From contig JAJRYW010000686.1 in assembly GCA_024275555.1 (NCBI GenBank), positions 1 to 10,426 of the forward strand: a stretch of DNA of 10,426 nt, read 5' to 3'. This stretch comes from Calditrichota bacterium. Lineage in GTDB: Bacteria > Calditrichota > Calditrichia > RBG-13-44-9 > J075. Below, in pieces: positions 5,474 to 10,426 of the stretch; the stretch's first letter is position 1, and each line of letters opens with the position of its first letter. The notes beneath the pieces are model-generated. The model did not search any database. It was not told where the DNA came from and worked only from the letters and a program-made list of their open reading frames with translations. A program made the position numbers and the translations under genes.

Positions 5474-5502
5474 ACTACTCCACCCATATTAAGCGCCAAA
5501 GC

Positions 5503-6966
5503 CTATTTCTTAACACTCCAATCCACACCCCCATCCGGGCGATCTTTAATCTCGATCCCCGCCTCGTTGAGCCGGTCGCGGATCAGGTCGGCCAACTTCC
5601 AGTTTTTCTCTTTGCGGAGTTCTGCCCGCACATCCAGGTTGATCCGGATTAGTTTTTCCACCAACTCGCCGCTGAGCGAACTGTCCTCGTCGGCCAGCTC
5701 TTCCGGTAAAATTCCCAGCACCTGGTTGCCCAATTGTTGGAAAAGCTGCTCGACCTCCTCCAGAAACGGTTTGTGCGGCGCGGAGTTGTCGGCCAAATAC
5801 TGATTGGTTGCCTTGCTGAGATCGAACAACACCGCAATGGCCCGGGCGGTGTTGAAATCATCATTCATCGCTACTTCAAAACGGGATTTGTATTCCCCGA
5901 CTTCAAACGGGGCGGTAGAGTTGTTCTGATCTTCGGCCGCGGCCAGGGCCGACTGAAGATTCTTCAAGGTGGAGAGGAGCCGGTTCAGGCCCTGTTCGGC
6001 GGCCCGGATGGCCTCATCGGAAATATCCAGCGGGCTGCGATAGTGGCTGCTGAGAATGAAAAAGCGCAGCGCATACGGCGAATATTTTTTGAGCGCATCC
6101 TTGATGTTGAGAACATTGCCCAGCGACTTGCTCATCTTCTCACCGTTCATGGTGACCATATTATTGTGCATCCAGTAGCGGGCAAAGGGCTTCCCCGTGG
6201 CGGCTTCGCTCTGGGCAATTTCGCATTCGTGGTGGGGAAAAATGTTGTCCAGTCCCCCGCCGTGGATATCGAAGGTCTCGCCCAGGTATTTCATCGACAT
6301 GGCCGAGCATTCCACGTGCCAGCCGGGGTAGCCGACGCTCCAGGGGCTGGGCCATTTCATCAGGTGCTCCGGCTCGGCCTTTTTCCAAAGCGCAAAGTCG
6401 TAGGGGTGGCGCTTATCCGGATGAACTTCCAGGCGCGCCCCGGCTTCCAGTTCCTCTAACTTGCGCCCGCTCAGTTTTCCGTACTGGGAAAATTTGTGCA
6501 CATCAAAATAGACCGATCCGTTGGCTTCGTAAGCAAATCCCTTTTCGATCAACACTTTAATCAGCTCAATTTGCTCGATGATGTGCCCGGTGGCATGGGG
6601 AGAAATATCCGGGCGAATCACCCCCAGGGCGTCCATGTCATCAAAATAACTCCAGGTGTAGGCCTGGGCCACTTCCATGGGGTCCAGTTGCTCCTCGCGG
6701 GCCTTCTTGCTGATTTTATCCTCGCCGGCGTCGGCGTCATCGGTGAGGTGCCCCACGTCGGTAATATTTTGCACGTAGCGCACCCGGTAACCGAGATAAC
6801 GGAAGTAGCGCACAATCACATCAAAACTGATGTAGCTCTTGGCGTGGCCGATATGGGCGTGACTGTAGACCGTGGGTCCGCAGACGTACATGTGCACCCG
6901 GCCGGGGGTCAGCGGTTCGAAGGTTTCTTTTCGGCGGGTCAGCGTATTATAAATTTTTAGCGACAT
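5503..6966 (-). CDS. cysS: Cysteinyl-tRNA synthetase
   Basis: This class I aminoacyl-tRNA synthetase charges tRNA-Cys with cysteine in the cytoplasm. The 487-residue protein is of normal length. It has the HIGH motif at 38-41 (SHAHIGHAKS), the KMSKS loop at 277-281 and the catalytic zinc ligands Cys29 (YVCGPTVY), Cys220 (HVECSAMS), His245 and Glu249 (FPHHECE). The C-terminal helical tRNA-binding region contains a DFNTARAIAVLFDL block, and the protein ends DWSVKK. The ATG at 6966 has GAGGAA six bases upstream on the minus strand. It stands alone on the minus strand, convergent with the LexA operon and divergent from a lipoprotein gene. Nothing is missing or unusual. Confidence 0.98.
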   Translation of the reverse strand: MSLKIYNTLTRRKETFEPLTPGRVHMYVCGPTVYSHAHIGHAKSYISFDVIVRYFRYLGYRVRYVQNITDVGHLTDDADAGEDKISKKAREEQLDPMEVAQAYTWSYFDDMDALGVIRPDISPHATGHIIEQIELIKVLIEKGFAYEANGSVYFDVHKFSQYGKLSGRKLEELEAGARLEVHPDKRHPYDFALWKKAEPEHLMKWPSPWSVGYPGWHVECSAMSMKYLGETFDIHGGGLDNIFPHHECEIAQSEAATGKPFARYWMHNNMVTMNGEKMSKSLGNVLNIKDALKKYSPYALRFFILSSHYRSPLDISDEAIRAAEQGLNRLLSTLKNLQSALAAAEDQNNSTAPFEVGEYKSRFEVAMNDDFNTARAIAVLFDLSKATNQYLADNSAPHKPFLEEVEQLFQQLGNQVLGILPEELADEDSSLSGELVEKLIRINLDVRAELRKEKNWKLADLIRDRLNEAGIEIKDRPDGGVDWSVKK

Positions 6967-7000
6967 TCATCATTCCTCGGCTTTGAGTTTGTAAACGCGA

Positions 7001-7030
7001 AATTTACCTCCATGCTCCTGAGATTTGCAA
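7001..7030 (-). promoter_or_regulatory. Possible cysS promoter
   Basis: On the minus strand TTGCAA (7025-7030) and TAAATT (7001-7006) are spaced by 18 bases, upstream of cysS by about 35 bases. Both hexamers match sigma-70 consensus in four of six positions. This is a weak but reasonably placed candidate. No T-box-like leader is evident in the short upstream region. Confidence 0.3.
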
Positions 7031-7256
7031 CCCGTTTTTCAGACGTGTGGGTCGGGTTCTTGTTTCAACGGCAGCGATCCTCCATTGCTTTCGACAATTC
7101 CGGCGAAACTGCAAAGAAGGTTAGCACATCTTCCCGGCGGCATTTTAGTCATAGTCAGTTAAAAAACAAACGCTTACTTGCCTTTTCTTTGTTTCCGGCC
7201 GGTTTGGTACGGATTTGGATAGACTCCGGTGCAGTTCCAATAAAAAGGAGAAGTAA

Positions 7257-7751
7257 ATGAATTGCTGCTGTCAACGTATTCTGATCCGCATAGTGACGGC
7301 CATACTTGCTGCGGCGGCGCTATCGGCCTGCCGGGAGATTATCGCACCGGAGCAATTACACCCGTTGCACGTCTGGGAAATCGAAGTAGCCGGCGAATTT
7401 GAACTGAGCCGCTTAGAAGTGGAAGTTCACCTGCTGGACGCCCGCACCGGCCGCCTGCTGGGGTGCAGCGGGGCCTCCCAGGGTATGGCCCCGGTGGACT
7501 CCAATTACATTCGCTACTACATTGACGCCGATTTTGTCACCCCGGGAAATCGACGCCTGTTCATCGAGGACATCGAATACCGGGATATCGAAGTGTGGGT
7601 GATTGAAGACGACTCCGAGCCATGTCCCGGTCCTTTCGTTCCCGGCGTGGATGATGTCATCGGCGTCAGCCGCCCTGTTCCGGGGGATATCTTCTGGGAC
7701 AGCCCGGTGCTGCGCTTTGGCCGGGTGCGTCGCCTGGTCATCGGAATTTGA
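7257..7751 (+). CDS. Predicted lipoprotein of unknown function
   Basis: I do not recognise this 164-residue protein. It begins with a short basic and cysteine-containing stretch and a hydrophobic segment (about 8-24) ending in the lipobox LSAC, so Cys25 should be lipidated and the mature protein anchored to a membrane, probably facing the periplasm. The mature part is rich in acidic residues and in alternating hydrophobic strands (VWEIEVAGEFELSRLEVEVH), suggesting a beta-sandwich, with no visible catalytic motif. AAGGAG lies six bases before the ATG. It diverges from cysS across about 290 bases and converges with the membrane protein gene, whose 3' end is only 29 bases away; it is therefore probably monocistronic. 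Confidence 0.75.
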   Translation: MNCCCQRILIRIVTAILAAAALSACREIIAPEQLHPLHVWEIEVAGEFELSRLEVEVHLLDARTGRLLGCSGASQGMAPVDSNYIRYYIDADFVTPGNRRLFIEDIEYRDIEVWVIEDDSEPCPGPFVPGVDDVIGVSRPVPGDIFWDSPVLRFGRVRRLVIGI

Positions 7752-7780
7752 TGCTCTCTTTCCCGAGGGCGCCATTCTTT

Positions 7781-9244
7781 CTACGAATCGTCCTGGTAGA
7801 GGAACATGTAGGCGAGGAGCGCGATCAGGGCGCCGATGGAGAGGAAAAGGCCCGCTTTCAGGGCCAGGAGATAGGCGGGGTCGCTGCCGGGAATAATCTG
7901 CGGGGTAATTCCGCTTAAGACGGGCCACTCCGGTGCGCCGGCCTTTTCATAAAAGATTTTTGCCAGAGATTGAATCCGCCATACGGCTGAGTGGGTGATC
8001 ATCTCTCCGGCGGTAAGAATTCCGGCGATGATAATCAGTAGCCGGCCGGCTTTGTTCCACGCGCCGGCCAGGGCGGAAAGGCGCAAGGCGGACATCACCG
8101 CTATAAAGGTAAAGGGCAGGATGATAAAGCGGGAAGAAATCCGTTCGGCATTTGCCAGGGGGAAGGGCAGTTTGGAAATCAGGATAAAAATATCTCCGAA
8201 AGCCAGCAGGGTGAAGACAATCAGCGGGTAATCAAAGTTGGAAAAGCGCAGGGATTCCGGCAGCGGCGTCTTGCCGAATCGCAGCCGGACTCCCAGGTAG
8301 AACAGCGCCGCGGCAGCGCTGAGGCCGATAAACATATCATACTCCCACCACCCCGAGGCCCCAAACTGCCCCCCTACATGGGCGACGTCCGCCGATCTGA
8401 TCATGGTCAGGCTTTTTAGAAAATCCAGCACGGTGGGGTAGCCGGAGCGGAAAAAATGCTGTTTATCCCAAAATACGTAGGCGGCCGGAAGGAAACGGAA
8501 CAACCCCAACCCCGCCGCAATTGAGACGGCCAGGAGGACCGGCTTCCATTTGGCCCGGTTGAAGATGAGATAGATGGCCAGGAACATGAAGCACCATACC
8601 AGGATATGCAAACTGCCCTGCAGAAGCATGAACCACATCAGCAGGCCCAGCAAAACAGCGTGGCGTGCTGAGGATTGCCGCGCATCGATGCGGATAAGCA
8701 GGTAGACGAGGCCCGGCAGAAGCAGGCAGGAGACCCACATCAGATGACCGACGCCCAGGTGGGCGGTCAGGTAGCCGTTAAAGTTGACCAGCAAAAACAA
8801 GCCGGCAAAGGCGGCCGGGGTCATTGCTTCCCGCCGGGCCATCAGCAACAGAAATGCGAACCCCACACTGTAGATGAACAGAATGTGCAGGACGATAAAC
8901 TCGGTAGGCGTAAAGAATTTCAGCAGCAGGATGTGGGGGGAAAGGATGGTTTCCGGCAAGGCCATAAATTGTGAGACGCCGTGAGCAGAAAAATTAACAA
9001 AGTAGGGCCATTGATGTTCCAGGAGGGCCTGCTTGAGGATGGAAAGATAAGCAAGCTCTTTCGGCCAGTCAAAGCCCTGCCAGGCGGCCGGGGCGGCGTG
9101 GAGGAACCACAGCCAGTGCAGCAGACCGGCAAGATAGAGGAGCGCCGCAAAAATAATCCGGAGGCTCTGCCCCTGTTCCGCCCGGAAGAGCGGCGCGCTA
9201 AAAAAATTATGCCGGGTGGGTAGGAAGTTTCGGAAGCGTTTCAT
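7781..9244 (-). CDS. Polytopic membrane protein, GT-C/YfhO-like
   Basis: This 487-residue protein has about eleven to twelve hydrophobic segments (for example 29-50, 116-136, 143-165, 168-186, a double span around 193-226, 303-325, 343-362, 371-396, 400-420 and 458-482), so it is an integral inner-membrane protein. The large first loop contains an acidic motif region (GFDWPKELAYLS, 57-68), and a later ERISSRFIILP block (about 367-377) recalls membrane proteins of the YfhO/GT-C glycosyltransferase type that use lipid-linked sugars. That likeness is weak and no enzymatic activity can be asserted. The ATG at 9244 gives a basic N-terminus (MKRFRNFL), but there is no good ribosome binding site, so the start is moderately sure. 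It ends 29 bases from the convergent lipoprotein gene. Confidence 0.78.
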   Translation of the reverse strand: MKRFRNFLPTRHNFFSAPLFRAEQGQSLRIIFAALLYLAGLLHWLWFLHAAPAAWQGFDWPKELAYLSILKQALLEHQWPYFVNFSAHGVSQFMALPETILSPHILLLKFFTPTEFIVLHILFIYSVGFAFLLLMARREAMTPAAFAGLFLLVNFNGYLTAHLGVGHLMWVSCLLLPGLVYLLIRIDARQSSARHAVLLGLLMWFMLLQGSLHILVWCFMFLAIYLIFNRAKWKPVLLAVSIAAGLGLFRFLPAAYVFWDKQHFFRSGYPTVLDFLKSLTMIRSADVAHVGGQFGASGWWEYDMFIGLSAAAALFYLGVRLRFGKTPLPESLRFSNFDYPLIVFTLLAFGDIFILISKLPFPLANAERISSRFIILPFTFIAVMSALRLSALAGAWNKAGRLLIIIAGILTAGEMITHSAVWRIQSLAKIFYEKAGAPEWPVLSGITPQIIPGSDPAYLLALKAGLFLSIGALIALLAYMFLYQDDS

Positions 9245-9285
9245 TGGGTCAGTTTAAAGGTTGTTGGTATGTGAGCTGCAAGTTT

Positions 9286-9314
9286 AAAATTTGACGCTGA
9301 GAAACGCCGAATGA
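9286..9314 (+). repeat. CAGCGTC-type dispersed repeat
   Basis: AAAATTTGACGCTGAGAAAC followed by GCCGAATGAG resembles the repeats at 5093-5137 and, inverted, 171-200 and 5431-5473 (shared core TTTGACGCTGA). It lies about 40 bases before the membrane protein start. Confidence 0.45.
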
Positions 9315-9496
9315 GACAGAAAAATGCTCAAAACTGTTTTAAGTGAATACGGCCGATCCGGTGAATTCAAATTCCAAGAACCTCTCAATTAGAAAAAACA
9401 AGAGAGGACGCCTGAGGGTAATTTTGACGCCGCCGAGTGTTTCAGGTATAAAAAAAATCTCGTTACTATTCAGCGAGTGAAGAGTGTAGGGATTTC

Positions 9497-9546
9497 GGAT
9501 TGCATCGACTGTGTCGATGCATGCATTGACACAGTCAATGCAATCC
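9497..9546. repeat. 50-base palindrome made of two 21-base hairpins
   Basis: The two 25-base arms (9497-9521 and 9522-9546) are reverse complements at 23 of 25 positions. Each arm also holds its own perfect hairpin: TGCATCGAC-TGT-GTCGATGCA (9501-9521) and TGCATTGAC-ACA-GTCAATGCA (9522-9542). The only two differences between arms are paired, a C:G in one hairpin matching a T:A in the other, so each hairpin remains perfect. It could be a double operator, a terminator or attenuator, or the recognition site of a recombinase or transposase. Confidence 0.75.
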
Positions 9547-9731
9547 AAATGCTCCCATTATGGCAGCGACTTCTAACCGGATATAAAAATTTTACCATTT
9601 TTTTCTTTCGATTCTTTGGTGTGTTCAGTGGGCTGAATAGTTACAAATTCTCAGCGGAAATCTGCCGGGCATTAGCGTTATTCCGGGTCAAATCAGTGCA
9701 AATTCCGATTTGCTTCCAGACTTCTTTGTCG

Positions 9732-10426
9732 TCACACCGCTTTGACGACCACTACGGTCAGGTCGTCGTGCTGGGCCAGGCCGTCGGAAAATTGATTGAC
9801 TTCGGAAATAAGCTCATCGCGGATTCGATTGGCCGGTTTCCCGGCGACATTCTTGAGATGCTCGATCAGACGCTGCTCTCCGAATTCCTGACCTGCCGCA
9901 TTTTGCGCTTCGGTAATCCCATCTGTTATAAACAGAAAAACATCCCCGGTTTGATAGGTAAGCAGATTTTCGTCTAATTCGGCGGCAAACTTGGGCGAGT
10001 CGGTCAATCCTAACCCGATTCCCCCGGGGGTGCAGACCGACACCTCGTCCCGCTCTGCCTGGTAATGAAAAAGCGGTAAGTGGCCGGCGCGGGCAAATTT
10101 TATTTGCCGGTCGGCGGTTTGAAAATAAGCGCCCATCACGGTGATGAAGGAAGATTTTTCCATGTCATTAATCAGCAGTTGGTTGGCGCGCACCAGCAGT
10201 TCGGCGGGACTGAGGCCGAAATCATGCAGCGAGCGCATAATGCCCTGGATTTTCGACATGTAGAGCGCAGCCGAGGTGCCCTTCCCGCTCACATCGCCGA
10301 TGATGACCGTGATCTTCTCGGGCGGGCCGTTGAGGTAGTCAAAATAATCGCCGCCGACTTCCTGGGCGGGAATGGAGACGCCGGCAATATCCAGCCCGCT
10401 GATCCGGGGCGTGCTTTGAGGCAAAG
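9732..10426 (-). CDS. SpoIIE/RsbU-type PP2C phosphatase, 5' truncated by window
   Basis: This is the C-terminal phosphatase domain (about 230 residues seen) of a PPM/SpoIIE-family serine/threonine phosphatase. Such enzymes usually dephosphorylate an anti-sigma-factor antagonist in partner-switching signalling. The metal-binding motifs are all present: VGGDYFDY, IGDVSGKGTSAALYMS, a FITVMGAYF strand, ARAGHLPLF, FLFITDGITEAQN and HDDLTVVVV near the end. The frame is still open at the right edge and begins there with LPQSTP, the usual junction just before the domain. The real start therefore lies outside the window, probably behind a sensor domain such as PAS, GAF, HAMP or a response-regulator receiver. 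Neither an anti-sigma factor nor its antagonist is visible in the window. Confidence 0.92.
   Translation of the reverse strand, partial: LPQSTPRISGLDIAGVSIPAQEVGGDYFDYLNGPPEKITVIIGDVSGKGTSAALYMSKIQGIMRSLHDFGLSPAELLVRANQLLINDMEKSSFITVMGAYFQTADRQIKFARAGHLPLFHYQAERDEVSVCTPGGIGLGLTDSPKFAAELDENLLTYQTGDVFLFITDGITEAQNAAGQEFGEQRLIEHLKNVAGKPANRIRDELISEVNQFSDGLAQHDDLTVVVVKAV

Larger units (their letters stand above)
5071..5502. other. Convergent non-coding region with nested inverted repeats
   Basis: This 432-base stretch separates the 3' ends of the LexA operon and cysS. It has no supported reading frame. It contains an outer inverted pair of GACGC...ATTTACGC repeats (5093-5137 and 5431-5473), two CGTTCCA-type hairpins inside them (5266-5285 and 5384-5403), and a perfect T8A8 palindrome (5365-5380). 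One inner hairpin together with the T8A8 tract makes a good terminator for cysS. Confidence 0.7.
9245..9731. other. Gene-free region with double palindrome
   Basis: About 490 bases lie between the phosphatase gene and the membrane protein gene, both on the minus strand. It contains a CAGCGTC-type repeat (9286-9314), a small CCTCTC/GAGAGG inverted repeat (about 9379-9405), and the double palindrome at 9497-9546. No convincing minus-strand promoter or terminator was found. A plus-strand frame across 9477-9977 runs antisense through the phosphatase gene and is not supported. Confidence 0.6.

Noticed and set aside
5734..6459. Long plus-strand frame of 241 codons inside cysS
   Set aside because: It is antisense to the well-conserved synthetase core, and such frames are common opposite GC-rich genes.
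7012..7260. Frame of 82 codons whose stop overlaps the lipoprotein start
   Set aside because: The ATGA overlap is attractive, but there is no ribosome binding site at its start and no recognisable protein; it probably covers the divergent promoter region.
9497..9546. Integron attC site or CRISPR repeat as an explanation of the double palindrome
   Set aside because: There are no attC core sites (GTTRRRY / RYYYAAC), no integrase and no regular spaced repeats.
9477..9977. Plus-strand frame of 166 codons
   Set aside because: It runs through the double palindrome and then antisense to the phosphatase gene; its repeated CIDCVDACIDTV peptide only reflects the palindrome.

Overview
The window looks like a chromosomal segment from a bacterium of moderate GC. 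Genes are densely packed, with Shine-Dalgarno-type ribosome binding sites, and they are separated by AT-rich intergenic islands full of degenerate short repeats and hairpins. No tRNA, rRNA, CRISPR array or transposase is visible. The repeat style and gene mix would suit a member of the FCB group such as Calditrichota, but this is a weak inference and not an assignment.

Layout. Positions 1-217 are non-coding. A PhnP-like metallo-beta-lactamase-fold hydrolase lies on the minus strand (218-979). A gene-free stretch follows (980-1672). It holds a possible independently transcribed, hairpin-rich RNA (about 1250-1412) and then a near-consensus promoter. That promoter starts the main attraction, a compact plus-strand operon (1673-5070): lexA; a LexA/UmuD-like S24-fold protein in which both catalytic residues are replaced by arginine; an AlkA-like helix-hairpin-helix DNA glycosylase; a possible 26-residue small ORF; tag (3-methyladenine DNA glycosylase I); a VOC/bleomycin-resistance-like protein; and a Cdd1-like helix-hairpin-helix protein. 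Gaps are 60, 4, 26, -4, 10 and -4 bases, so transcriptional and partly translational coupling is very likely. A convergent non-coding region (5071-5502) with nested inverted repeats separates the operon from cysS (minus, 5503-6966). A lipoprotein gene (plus, 7257-7751) diverges from cysS and runs into a polytopic membrane protein gene (minus, 7781-9244). After another gene-free stretch with a striking double palindrome (9497-9546) comes the 3' part of a SpoIIE/RsbU-type PP2C phosphatase gene (minus, 9732 to the window edge).

How the genes may work together. The LexA operon reads as a self-regulated damage-response cassette. LexA would repress its own operon until RecA-stimulated self-cleavage. 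The products would then excise alkylated bases by two unrelated glycosylase folds, and possibly sequester or detoxify a DNA-damaging compound (VOC) and bind damaged DNA (Cdd1-like). The uncleavable LexA-like protein could modulate LexA, RecA or a polymerase. The grouping and the missing catalytic residues are visible in the sequence; the joint function is inference. The remaining genes (cysS, lipoprotein, membrane protein, phosphatase) appear unrelated to it.
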